Made by a program: the position numbers and the translations under genes. Shown piece after piece: positions 24,713-32,686 of a DNA stretch of 64,000 bases (positions within the stretch are counted from its first letter, which is position 1; each line of letters begins with the position of its first letter). The DNA is from Streptomyces gobiensis (lineage in GTDB: Bacteria > Actinomycetota > Actinomycetes > Streptomycetales > Streptomycetaceae). The stretch covers positions 4,772,501 to 4,836,500 of the forward strand of contig NZ_CP086120.1 of the NCBI RefSeq assembly GCF_021216675.1, given 5' to 3'. The notes below the pieces were generated by a model. That model saw nothing but the letters and a program-made list of their open reading frames with translations. It ran no database searches and had not been told where the DNA came from.

Positions 24713-26314
24713 ATGGAGTTGAGTTCTCCCGCGCAGACAGTGCGGAAGGCCGGAGCGCGCGAGTGGCTGGGCTTGGCGGTGCTGGCGCTGCCGACCATCC
24801 TGCTGTCACTCGACGTCACCGTGCTCTACCTTGCTATGCCGCACTTCAGCGCGGACCTGAACCCGTCGAGCAACCAGATCCTGTGGATCATCGACATCTA
24901 TGGGTTCCTGATTGCCGGCTTCCTGATCACCATGGGGTCGCTCGGTGACCGGGTGGGTCGCCGGAGGCTGCTGATGATCGGTGCGGTGGGCTTCACCGCC
25001 GCGTCGGTGCTCGCCGCGTATTCCACCAGCGCCGAGATGCTGATCGCGGCCCGCGCGCTGATGGGCGTCTCGGGTGCGTCCCTGATGCCGTCGACACTGT
25101 CGTTGATCAGCAATATGTTTCTGGAGGCCAAGCAGCGCGCGACGGCGATCGCCATCTGGGCCGCCTGCTTCTCCTCCGGAATCGCCATCGGGCCCGTCGT
25201 CGGCGGGCTGCTGCTGGAGTGGTTCTGGTGGGGCTCGGTCTTCCTGCTGGCGGTACCGGTCATGGTCATCCTGCTGGTGACCGCGCCCTTCCTGCTGCCG
25301 GAGTTCCGGGGTACGGAGTCCCAGCACCGCATCGACCTGGTCAGCGTGGTGCTCTCGCTGGGTGCCGTGATCCCGGTTATCTGGGGCGTCAAGGAGCTGG
25401 CGGAAGACGGCATGGCCGGGGCCCCTGTCGTCGCCATCGTGGCGGGGCTTCTGCTGGGCCTGCTGTTCGTCCTGCGGCAGCGTAACCTCGCCGAACCGCT
25501 GCTGGATCTGGGCCTGTTCGCCAACCGGGCGTTCAGTGCGGCGCTCACTGTGCTGCTGATCGGTGTGGGAGTGGTGGGCGGCGTCTATCTGCTCGTCTCG
25601 CAGTACCTCCAGCTCATCGAGGCGTTGTCGCCGCTCAAGGCGGGTCTGTGGATGCTGCCTTCGGCGGGTGCGATGATCGTGACCGCCGGCGTCGCCCCCG
25701 AGCTGATCCGCTGGATCCGCCCCGGCTATCTGCTCGGCACCGGGCTGGTTGTCTCCGCCGTGGGGTACTTCATCCTGAGCCAGGTCGAGCCCTCCGACAG
25801 CATGCCCACGCTGGTTACCGGCATGGTCGTGATGTTCGCCGGTCTGGGACCCGTCTTCGCGCTCGGCACCGACCTGGTGGTCGGCGCGGCCCCGGCCGAG
25901 AAATCCGGTTCGGCTGCCGCCATGTCGGAGACCAGCATGGAGTTCGGGATCTCACTGGGCATCGCCATCCTCGGCAGCATCGGCGCGGCGGTCTTCCGCA
26001 ATGACATGAAGGGCGGCGTGCCCGATGGGATACCCGCCGAGGCCGCACACGTGGCCGGTGACACCCTGCCCGGCGCGGTGGAGGTGGCCAAACAACTCCC
26101 CCCGGAGCAGGCCGGGAATCTGACCGGCTCTGCCTTTGACGCGTTCACCAACGGACTGGCCGCGACCGCCCTGGTCTGCGGCGCCACCGTTCTGTTCCTC
26201 GCCCTGATGAGCTTCCTGCTGCTGCGCGGGGTCCGCACCGCGGCGCAGATCGAGTCGGCGGCTCAGGCCGAGGCGGCGGGCACGGCGGACGAGGCGGAGC
26301 TGGCCGCGCGATAG
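24713..26314 (+). CDS. MFS drug efflux transporter, DHA2 (14-segment) family
   Basis: A 533-residue inner-membrane proton antiporter of the EmrB/QacA type with 14 hydrophobic segments. Motif A between segments 2 and 3 is GSLGDRVGRRRLLMIG. Motif C on segment 5 is seen in WAACFSSGIAIGPVVGGLL. Early residues LDVTVLYLAMPHFSADL match the family start. A strong ribosome site (AAGGAG) precedes the ATG. Position inside the tailoring operon points to export of, and self-resistance to, the cluster product; that role is inference. The last residues are an Ala/Glu-rich cytoplasmic tail. Confidence 0.94.
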   Translation: MELSSPAQTVRKAGAREWLGLAVLALPTILLSLDVTVLYLAMPHFSADLNPSSNQILWIIDIYGFLIAGFLITMGSLGDRVGRRRLLMIGAVGFTAASVLAAYSTSAEMLIAARALMGVSGASLMPSTLSLISNMFLEAKQRATAIAIWAACFSSGIAIGPVVGGLLLEWFWWGSVFLLAVPVMVILLVTAPFLLPEFRGTESQHRIDLVSVVLSLGAVIPVIWGVKELAEDGMAGAPVVAIVAGLLLGLLFVLRQRNLAEPLLDLGLFANRAFSAALTVLLIGVGVVGGVYLLVSQYLQLIEALSPLKAGLWMLPSAGAMIVTAGVAPELIRWIRPGYLLGTGLVVSAVGYFILSQVEPSDSMPTLVTGMVVMFAGLGPVFALGTDLVVGAAPAEKSGSAAAMSETSMEFGISLGIAILGSIGAAVFRNDMKGGVPDGIPAEAAHVAGDTLPGAVEVAKQLPPEQAGNLTGSAFDAFTNGLAATALVCGATVLFLALMSFLLLRGVRTAAQIESAAQAEAAGTADEAELAAR

Positions 26315-26363
26315 TGGTGCAGGGCAGACGTCCTCCACCACAGAACCCTGCATAGACAAGATC

Positions 26364-26795
26364 ATGGAGTACCAAGTGACCAATGCCGCGGCTCTTCTTC
26401 TCGCTGTCCTGCTCGCCTTCATCGGCGTGCTTCACCTCTGCTGGGCCATCGGGATCTACTGGCCGTTCTCGTCCAAGGAGGAGCTGACGCGCAAGGTCCT
26501 GTCGGACTCTGAGGACGTGCCGTCCGAGCCGCTTACGGCCGTGGTGGGCGTGGTGCTGATCGGCGCTGGATACCTCGCGCTCGCGGCGCGCTGGGATGGG
26601 CTGCGCTTTGTTCCCGACTGGATGTATGTGTGGGGTATGTGGGGGCTGGTCGCGGTCTTGGCCCTGCGGGGCGCCGTCGAACCGTTCACCGCCTCCAAGG
26701 GGAACCCGGACTACACGCGGCTGAATCGGCGTGCCTACGGTCCGCTGTGCTGCGTTCTGGCTCTGCTGGGGGTCGCGGTCGCGGTCTCCGCCTGA
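26364..26795 (+). CDS. DUF3995 small membrane protein
   Basis: A 143-residue integral membrane protein with four hydrophobic segments (about residues 8-30, 58-75, 85-105 and 122-142). It matches the DUF3995 family, whose function is unknown. The recognisable first segment is LLLAVLLAFIGVLHLCWAIG, and GNPDYTRLNRRAYGPLCC precedes the last. It ends the four-gene tailoring operon and is followed by a strong terminator. It could assist transport or envelope tolerance of the product, but nothing in the sequence proves a link. Confidence 0.75.
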   Translation: MEYQVTNAAALLLAVLLAFIGVLHLCWAIGIYWPFSSKEELTRKVLSDSEDVPSEPLTAVVGVVLIGAGYLALAARWDGLRFVPDWMYVWGMWGLVAVLALRGAVEPFTASKGNPDYTRLNRRAYGPLCCVLALLGVAVAVSA

Positions 26796-26836
26796 CCGCG
26801 ACCGGTTCAACGCCGCCTTCGACGGCGGCAGCTGAG

Positions 26837-26870
26837 AGCCGCCCAGCCCGTGTATGCGGGCTGGGCGGCT
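26837..26870 (+). terminator. Rho-independent terminator after the tailoring operon
   Basis: A perfect 14-bp stem (AGCCGCCCAGCCCG with its complement) encloses a 6-base loop and is followed by CTTTCATTTC. It lies 41 bases after the DUF3995 stop. It separates the tailoring operon from the PKS operon, so the PKS genes need their own promoter in the following 230 bases. Confidence 0.8.
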
Positions 26871-27099
26871 CTTTCATTTCTGTGTGTTCGCAAAACGATA
26901 CGTGGTGACGTAGCCACCGCCGACGGCTCCCGAAAGGCCGCAGGTGGCATTCTCTTGCAGCCTGGTGGCACTTTCCTGCCCAAGCGGCCGACTTTTGTGC
27001 GTCCCGGCCATGGAGTTAGGCACTCTTGTCATGTGTCTTCGTTGGCCGTGCAGCAGCGCGAGCTAATCCCAGAGTAAACGGCAAGTGGAGCTAATACCT
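26871..27099 (+). promoter_or_regulatory. Leader/promoter region of the PKS operon
   Basis: The 229 bases between the terminator and ACP1 have no gene and a lower GC content than flanking coding DNA. The promoter of the long PKS operon must be here. I see partial -35/-10 pairs (for example TTCGCA near 26886 with TAGCCA downstream) but none close to consensus, which suits an activator-dependent promoter. The exact site is not assigned. Confidence 0.45.
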
Positions 27100-27354
27100 A
27101 TGACTTCGGCTATCGACGAGCGTTTCGGCAAGATTAAGGAAATCGTCTGCGAGATCCTGGAACTGGAGGAGGACGAGGTCACTCCCGACGGTCTCTTCAA
27201 GGAGGAGTACGGGGCCGACTCACTCCGCGCCATCGAGATCCTGGCGGCCCTGGAGAAGGAGTTCGGCGTGGTCATCGATCAGGCCGAGCTGTCCCGCATG
27301 GTGAACCTGCTCGGCGTCGCCGAGGTCGTCGGGGAAGCCGCGGGCCAGAAGTAG
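27100..27354 (+). CDS. Acyl carrier protein, ACP1
   Basis: An 84-residue carrier protein. The phosphopantetheine attachment Ser is about residue 41 in YGADSLRAIEI. Charge pattern and length are typical of type II ACPs. It differs from ACP2 and ACP3 of the same cluster, which share GVDSLL and a longer common context, so ACP1 probably serves different partners. ATG at 27100 was chosen (GGAG 9 bases upstream); a GTG at 27085 would use the ribosome site itself. It is the first gene of the PKS operon and is separated from KS-alpha1 by a hairpin described separately. Confidence 0.93.
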   Translation: MTSAIDERFGKIKEIVCEILELEEDEVTPDGLFKEEYGADSLRAIEILAALEKEFGVVIDQAELSRMVNLLGVAEVVGEAAGQK

Positions 27355-27380
27355 TCCCGCTGCATGGGTGTTGTCGGTAC

Positions 27381-27422
27381 CGGGCGTTCTTGTGGCACGT
27401 ATATGCCACAAGAATCAGCCCG
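27381..27422 (+). promoter_or_regulatory. Perfect hairpin between ACP1 and KS-alpha1
   Basis: An 11-bp perfect inverted repeat (TTCTTGTGGCA at 27387-27397 and TGCCACAAGAA at 27404-27414) encloses a 6-base loop. An outer GC stem (CGGGC/GCCCG) extends it. No T-tract follows, so it is more likely an mRNA processing or stabilising element, or a partial attenuator, than a full terminator. It could also be a DNA-level operator. It would raise ACP1 message relative to the downstream genes; that effect is inference. Confidence 0.6.
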
Positions 27423-27446
27423 GTCGATTCGGGAATGAGCAGGTCG

Positions 27447-28739
27447 ATGACTTCTGAACAGGCCGGGCTGGCGCTCAATGCGGACAGACGTGTCGTCATG
27501 ACTGGATTCGGCGTGTTCTCCAGCATCGGAATCGGTGTGGAGAACTTCGCAGCCGGGCTTCGGGCGGGACTGAACGGCGCCAAGCCAATCACCGCTTTCG
27601 ATGCTGAAGGATTCGCATACGCCAACGGGTGCGAGATCCTGGACTTCGAGCCGGAGCGCTGGATACGCAACCTCCCGGTTGAGTCTCTTGGCAGGGCAAG
27701 CCAGTTCTCGGTGGCCGCCGCGCGTATGGCGGTCGAGGATGCCGGGCTGGACAGTGCCGAGCTGCGTGGCCGCCGTGCGCTGGTTTCGCTCGGTACCACC
27801 GACGGTGAGTCGTATGACCTGGACCGCCTTGTGGCTACCGAGATCGAAAACGGTCCTGAGGGCATGGACCCGGCCATCGCGGGCCGGGTGCGGGCCAGCA
27901 GACTGTCGGTCGCCGCCGCACAGGAGCTGGAGCTCACCGATGTTGAGGCCGTGACCATTCCGACCGCCTGCGCGGCGGGAAACTACGCCATCGGCTACGG
28001 CTTTGACGCGGTGCGCTCCGGCGAGGTGGACGTGGCGCTCTGCGGCGGCGCCGACGCCATGTGCCGTAAGACGTTCGCCGGCTTCTACCGGCTGGGCACC
28101 ATCGCGCCGGATGTCTGCCGCCCCTTCGATGCAGACCGCAAGGGCATCCTCACCGGGGAGGGCGCGGGCGTTCTGGTCCTGGAGACCCTGGAGTCCGCGC
28201 TGCGGCGTGGCGCCCGTATCTACGCCGAGGTGCTGGGATACGGCCTCAACTGCGATGGATACCACCAGGTCGCGCCCAAGCAGGACAGCGTGGCGCGCTG
28301 TATCTCCCTGGCCCTGGAGAACGCCAGGGTCAAGCCCGAGGAGGTGGACTTCATCTCCGCCCATGGCACCGGGACCAAGGCCAACGACATCACGGAGTCC
28401 ACCGCGATCCGCGATGTCTACGGGGACAACCCGCCACGCACCGTGTCGATCAAGTCCATGCTTGGCCACACCATGGGCGCCGCGAGCGCGCTCGCGGCCA
28501 TCGCCTGTGCGCTGTCGATCCGCCATGGCTTTATCCCGCCGACCATCAACCACCGCACGACGGATCCGGACTGCAAGATCGACTGCGTTCCCAACCACGC
28601 CGTCGCCGCATCGCCGCGCATCGTCCAGAACAACGGCCTCGCCTTCGGCGGGAACAACGCCGTAGTCATCCTCGGCCGCTGCGAAGAGGACGACATCGAC
28701 GGCACAGCCGCCAAGGACAACGAGGAGGGGAAGACGTGA
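27447..28739 (+). CDS. Ketosynthase KS-alpha1 (FabF-like, CHH complete)
   Basis: A 430-residue ketosynthase with the complete decarboxylative-condensation set: Cys175 in IPTACAAGNYAIGYG, His306 in ISAHGTGTKAND, His341 in MLGHTMGAASALAA. The ending NGLAFGGNNAVVIL is typical. It is paralogous to KS-alpha4 throughout; both contain FAGFYRLGTIAP and the phrase YANGCE near residue 60. Its natural partner is probably KS-beta1, which lies five genes on and not next to it. ATG at 27447 chosen, with AGG close upstream; ATG at 27435 is possible. The 3' end overlaps KS-alpha2 by 4 bases. Expected role: extension of a reduced chain on ACP. Confidence 0.93.
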   Translation: MTSEQAGLALNADRRVVMTGFGVFSSIGIGVENFAAGLRAGLNGAKPITAFDAEGFAYANGCEILDFEPERWIRNLPVESLGRASQFSVAAARMAVEDAGLDSAELRGRRALVSLGTTDGESYDLDRLVATEIENGPEGMDPAIAGRVRASRLSVAAAQELELTDVEAVTIPTACAAGNYAIGYGFDAVRSGEVDVALCGGADAMCRKTFAGFYRLGTIAPDVCRPFDADRKGILTGEGAGVLVLETLESALRRGARIYAEVLGYGLNCDGYHQVAPKQDSVARCISLALENARVKPEEVDFISAHGTGTKANDITESTAIRDVYGDNPPRTVSIKSMLGHTMGAASALAAIACALSIRHGFIPPTINHRTTDPDCKIDCVPNHAVAASPRIVQNNGLAFGGNNAVVILGRCEEDDIDGTAAKDNEEGKT

Positions 28740-29875
28740 GCGCACGATGGCCCATCATCGGAGTGGGCGCCCTGTCGAGTGTGGGCGGCACCGCCGATGA
28801 GATGTTCGGCAATCTCTGCGCCGGCCGAAGCGGACGCGCTGTGCTGCGCGGCTTCCATCAGGACTGGTACACGGCGCGTGAGCTGTACGAAGTCGACGAC
28901 CGTGCGGACGGGGCCGATCGGCCGCTGCGGGCAACCGGCTTCCTCGTGGACGCCATCGCACAGGCGCTGGACGACGCCGGCCTTTCCCAGGACCTGGGGG
29001 ACACCCCGGTGCTGGTCGGCACCGGGCTGCGGGAGCTGCGCTCCGTGGAGCTGTGGCGCCGCGATGGAGCCATCGTCACGGCGGCTGATCTGCACTTTGG
29101 AACAGCGCTGCGGGACCGGTTCGGTGCTGTGAGCACATACACCTTCTCCAACGCCTGCTCGGCGTCGCTCTACGCGCTCTCGCTCGCCACCGACATGCTC
29201 GCGGCGGGAGCCGCGGACACGGTGGTCGTGGCGGGAACCGACGCCATCACCGAGAGTATGTTCGGCATTTCCGACCGGGTGCAGTCGGTGCCTCCGGATG
29301 CCCTCCGGCCGTTCGACGTCGACCGTAAGGGCACGATACTGGGCGAGGGCGCGGCGGCGATCGTGCTGCGCCGGGAGCAGCGCGACCGCACGTCGGTTCG
29401 CGGCTGGGTACGCGGCGTCGGCGTCAACTGTGACGCCTCACACCCGACGGCACCCGATCCCACGCGGGTCGCCGACGCCATGCGCGAGGCCCATCTGCGC
29501 GCCGACGTCACCCCCGCGGACATCGATCTGGTGATGCTGCACGGGACCGGCACGCCCGCCAACGACCTGGGCGAGGCCCAGGCGCTGCGGGAGGTCTACG
29601 GGAATGACGTCAAGGTCCCGCTGATGACGGCGATCAAGGCGATGACCGGCCATACCTCCGGCGCCTCCGGGCTGCATGGACTGATCACCGCACTCCAGTG
29701 CGCGCACACCGGACGGGTCGTACCGACCGTGCCGCTGGACGACCCGATGGCGGAGATCGCGGAGTTCCGGGTGGTGAGCGGCGGGGCTGCGGCTGAGGCC
29801 GTCTCGCTCGCCCAGGTCAACGCCTTCGGCTTCGGTGGGATCAACGCGGTGGCAGTCGTGGAAGGTGTGTCATGA
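28736..29875 (+). CDS. Ketosynthase KS-alpha2 (CHH complete)
   Basis: A 379-residue FabF-like ketosynthase. Active residues: Cys141 in TFSNACSASLYALS, His in VMLHGTGTPANDLGE and His in AMTGHTSGASGLHG. It ends NAFGFGGINAVAVVEG. It is shorter than a standard KS (about 410-430), mainly in the N-terminal half. It resembles KS-alpha3 more than KS-alpha1. It is coupled on both sides: GTGA overlap with KS-alpha1 and ATGA overlap with KS-beta2. It should form a heterodimer with KS-beta2. Which chain length or step it handles is unknown. Confidence 0.9.
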   Translation: MSARWPIIGVGALSSVGGTADEMFGNLCAGRSGRAVLRGFHQDWYTARELYEVDDRADGADRPLRATGFLVDAIAQALDDAGLSQDLGDTPVLVGTGLRELRSVELWRRDGAIVTAADLHFGTALRDRFGAVSTYTFSNACSASLYALSLATDMLAAGAADTVVVAGTDAITESMFGISDRVQSVPPDALRPFDVDRKGTILGEGAAAIVLRREQRDRTSVRGWVRGVGVNCDASHPTAPDPTRVADAMREAHLRADVTPADIDLVMLHGTGTPANDLGEAQALREVYGNDVKVPLMTAIKAMTGHTSGASGLHGLITALQCAHTGRVVPTVPLDDPMAEIAEFRVVSGGAAAEAVSLAQVNAFGFGGINAVAVVEGVS

Positions 29876-30864
29876 CACAACGGACCCGTACAACGGACGC
29901 CCTGGGCGGGAGTGACACGGTCCTCATCACCGGTCTGGGCCTCGCTCTGCCCGGCGTGGACTTCCCAGCCGGGATCGCGGAGCGGGGAGAGAACACCCCG
30001 GTCGATCCGGCGGCGCGAATCGGCAAGAAGGGCCTGCGCTACAAGGACCGGGCCACCCAGCTCGGGCTGGTCGCGGCACACGACGCCCTGCGCGACGCGG
30101 GCCTGATGGAAGGCGAGGGCAGGGGCGCCACGGTGGATGTGCCGCCGCAATCCGTAGGGGTGGTGGCAAGCTCCAACTACGGCAACCTCGACACCGTCTG
30201 CGACGTCGTTCAGACGATCGCGGAGGACGGCAGCAGCAGACTGCTCAGCCCCGTCATGACGCCCAATCTGTCCAGCAATGTCATCGCGTCCGAGGTCGCC
30301 CTCAGGTTCGCCCTGCGCGGGCCCAACCTGACCGTCTGCAACGGCCCGACCTCCGGTCTGGACGCTGTGCGGTGGGCGGTGACGTGGCTCGCGGCCGGCC
30401 GCGCCCGTTACGCACTGGTGCTCGGCTCGGAGCCGGACAACCCGGTGGTGCGCGGCCTGGCCGGAAGCGGGCCCGTGGTGGACGGAGCCGTGGCTCTGGT
30501 GCTTGAGCACACGTCCAGCGCCACCGAGCGCGGGGCCGCGCCACTCGCGGAACTAGGCCCGTATGCGCGCGCGGCCGATGTGCCCGGCGTGGTAACCGCG
30601 CTCGGCGTGGAGGGGAAAACGCTGGTCAGCTGGTACGGACCCGAAGGGGCGTCCGCCGATGACGTATTGGCCGGAACCGAACGGATCGATCTGTCACCGG
30701 ACTGGGGTGTCACCTCAGGCGTACTGGGCGTGCTGCAGTGCGCTGCCGCCATCGGGCAGTTCGCGGCAGGACGGACCGGCTCAGTGCTCGCGGTCGCGGG
30801 CGGGCCCGGCGACGACGCGTCCGCGGGAGTCCTGCTTCGCTCGCCCACCCGGGTACCTCGGTGA
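29872..30864 (+). CDS. KS-beta2, degenerate ketosynthase (chain-length-factor-like)
   Basis: A 330-residue KS-fold protein that has lost catalysis. Where a KS has Cys before TSGLDA, this one reads CNGPTSGLDAV: Pro at the active position, with a Cys three residues earlier that cannot substitute. Neither active-site His loop is present; the C-terminal part is short and reads ADDVLAGTERIDLSPDW. The chain-length-factor Gln of classical KS-beta is not seen either. It pairs by position with KS-alpha2 and is related to KS-beta3 (shared RYKDRATQL / KYVPRATQL context). The reduced size suggests a minimal structural partner that shapes the tunnel; inference. Confidence 0.85.
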   Translation: MTQRTRTTDALGGSDTVLITGLGLALPGVDFPAGIAERGENTPVDPAARIGKKGLRYKDRATQLGLVAAHDALRDAGLMEGEGRGATVDVPPQSVGVVASSNYGNLDTVCDVVQTIAEDGSSRLLSPVMTPNLSSNVIASEVALRFALRGPNLTVCNGPTSGLDAVRWAVTWLAAGRARYALVLGSEPDNPVVRGLAGSGPVVDGAVALVLEHTSSATERGAAPLAELGPYARAADVPGVVTALGVEGKTLVSWYGPEGASADDVLAGTERIDLSPDWGVTSGVLGVLQCAAAIGQFAAGRTGSVLAVAGGPGDDASAGVLLRSPTRVPR

Positions 30865-31697
30865 CGGCCCTCGGCCAGAGCGCCGCCGCACGGACCTCCC
30901 CGCTGCTGCTGCGTCACGACGCGCCGTACGGGCCCAACACCGCCCCCCGGGCGCTGCTGTTGCACGGTATGGCGAACAACGCCGCGATCTGGGACTCCCT
31001 CCGCGCCGCCATGCCCGAGCTGGTCTGCTCGGTGGCAGACCTGCCCTGGCGCGGCGGCGGAGTGCCGGACTGGAGCCATGAGCGGGACCCGGGTCACTGG
31101 GTCCGTGAGGCGCTGGACCGCACTGTCCACGACACCGGCCGAGTGGACGTGGTCATCGCCCACTCCTACTCGGCGACCCTGCTGCTCGACCAGCTCACCC
31201 GCGAGGAGGGCACCGCCGAGCACTATGGGCTGCGCGGCGTCGTCTTCGTCGCGCCTTTCTACCGCGCCAGTCCCGGGGAGTTCGACTGGGACACCGTGGC
31301 AGGTCTCGTCGACAAGATCCTGCTGACGATGGAAGAAGGCATCCGGGTGGTCGCCGGCGGCCGGGGCAACGCTGACCTGCACGGTTCCATGGCTCGACGC
31401 GTGTGCGAGCGGATCGGGCCCTACGGCTGGACGCGATTCTTCGATCAGTATCTGAGCACACCCTGGATCCCCACCAGCCGAATCCACGTCCCGGCGCTGG
31501 TCCTCTCCGGCACCCGGGACACGGTCACCCCCACGACGGAGAGCGCCGCCCTGGCCCGGGGTCTGCCGCTGGGTAGGTACGCACCCGTACCTGGCTGCGG
31601 GCACTTTCCCATGGTCGAGGCCACTGGGACGTTCACCGGTGAACTCGCCGCTTTTGTCCACCAGTTCATCCGTATACGAATGGAGAGCGCACGATGA
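30861..31697 (+). CDS. Alpha/beta hydrolase (thioesterase or cyclase candidate)
   Basis: A 278-residue alpha/beta hydrolase with a full triad: Ser in VVIAHSYSATLLLD, Asp in LVLSGTRDTVTP, His in VPGCGHFPMVEA. The oxyanion region is ALLLHGMANNAAIWD. The nucleophile elbow is H-S-Y-S in place of G-x-S-x-G, which is uncommon but found in some fold members. It may release or proofread acyl-ACP, or catalyse a ring closure. GTG at 30861 overlaps the KS-beta2 stop, and the stop overlaps the next ATG. No signal peptide. Type and substrate are undetermined. Confidence 0.82.
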   Translation: MTALGQSAAARTSPLLLRHDAPYGPNTAPRALLLHGMANNAAIWDSLRAAMPELVCSVADLPWRGGGVPDWSHERDPGHWVREALDRTVHDTGRVDVVIAHSYSATLLLDQLTREEGTAEHYGLRGVVFVAPFYRASPGEFDWDTVAGLVDKILLTMEEGIRVVAGGRGNADLHGSMARRVCERIGPYGWTRFFDQYLSTPWIPTSRIHVPALVLSGTRDTVTPTTESAALARGLPLGRYAPVPGCGHFPMVEATGTFTGELAAFVHQFIRIRMESAR

Positions 31698-32686
31698 CCG
31701 CCACCGCAGTGCAGAAACTGCTCACCGAGGCGACGACGGTGACCCACACACCGGGCTATGAGGGTGCCAACATCGGCACCATCATCGGCTTCAAACATGT
31801 CAGCTATCTGATCGAGAAGTCTGTTATCGACCACTTCCGCCGGTGCGGCCTGCCGGTCGGCGCGCTGTATGAGCAGCAGGGCCTCGGGTTTGACACCGTG
31901 CATATCGAGAGCCGACTGAGCACCGCGTTGATCGTGGACGACGAGGCGTCGATCGAGGTGAAGCCCGTCACCACGGAGGACGCCGCCGAGCTGGCGTTCA
32001 AGGTGTCGATCACCGTTGACCGCGACGGCGAGCGGAAGAAGGCCGTCACCTCCAAGGTGCGAGCGGTGCTGCGCTACGACGAGAACGACACGCGCATGCT
32101 GCGCCGCCTGCCGGTGCCCGAGGGCCTGGAGAGGTTCGTCACCAAGCGCATAGGCAACGCCGAGCCGGGCGAGCCCGTTGTCCCGGGCACGGGCGACGAG
32201 CTGGTCTCCGGCGGCTCCACCGAGAACGATCCGGTCCTCGACCAGCTCACCGCGGGACACAACGCCTACGCCTGGAAGTTCCGCATCCCCTACCCCTTTG
32301 TGCACTTCTTCGAGCGACTGCAGGCCACGGGCTACCTACGGCTGATGGAGGAAGCCAAGCACCGCTTCGTCGACGCGCGCGGCATTTCGATCCGGGCCCT
32401 GCTGGAAGAGAGCAACTGGATCCCGGCGGTGACCCAGTCGAGCCTGACGCTGCTGGACGAGGCCCGGCTGGAGGAAGACCTGTACGTCGTCTACCGCGTT
32501 GACAGCGTCTTCAAGAACCTGATGTACACCTCCCGGCTCGACTACTACGTGGTCCGTGACGGCCGTCTGCTGAAGACGGCCACCGGTTCCATCACCCATG
32601 GATACGGCGTGGTGGAGAACGGCAAGGAAGGCCGGCTCGTGGAGTGGGACGACCGTGTGGCCAAGGCGATCAGCGGGGCGTCATGA
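31694..32686 (+). CDS. Double-hotdog protein (thioesterase/dehydratase-like)
   Basis: A 330-residue protein that I read as two tandem hotdog domains. The N-terminal one (about 20-145) has IIGFKHVSYLIEKSVIDHF; the C-terminal one (about 185-320) has YPFVHFFERLQATGYLRLME and LDEARLEEDLYVVYRVDSVF. The two contain parallel patterns (helix, then a strand with paired charged residues), as in 4-hydroxybenzoyl-CoA thioesterase-like and FcoT-like families. No classical FabZ His/Glu pair was found in either. Family inference is by fold pattern only. It lies between the hydrolase and KS-beta1, coupled on both sides, so it belongs to the same complex or step. Confidence 0.6.
   Translation: MTATAVQKLLTEATTVTHTPGYEGANIGTIIGFKHVSYLIEKSVIDHFRRCGLPVGALYEQQGLGFDTVHIESRLSTALIVDDEASIEVKPVTTEDAAELAFKVSITVDRDGERKKAVTSKVRAVLRYDENDTRMLRRLPVPEGLERFVTKRIGNAEPGEPVVPGTGDELVSGGSTENDPVLDQLTAGHNAYAWKFRIPYPFVHFFERLQATGYLRLMEEAKHRFVDARGISIRALLEESNWIPAVTQSSLTLLDEARLEEDLYVVYRVDSVFKNLMYTSRLDYYVVRDGRLLKTATGSITHGYGVVENGKEGRLVEWDDRVAKAISGAS

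Noticed and set aside
27390..27446. GTG at 27390 as start of KS-alpha1
   Set aside because: It lies within the perfect hairpin, has no ribosome-binding site and adds residues not found in the paralog KS-alpha4.
27279..28745. A 488-residue minus-strand frame over KS-alpha1
   Set aside because: Shadow of the ketosynthase reading frame; a similar shadow lies over KS-alpha4 at 40178-41539, as expected for paralogs.
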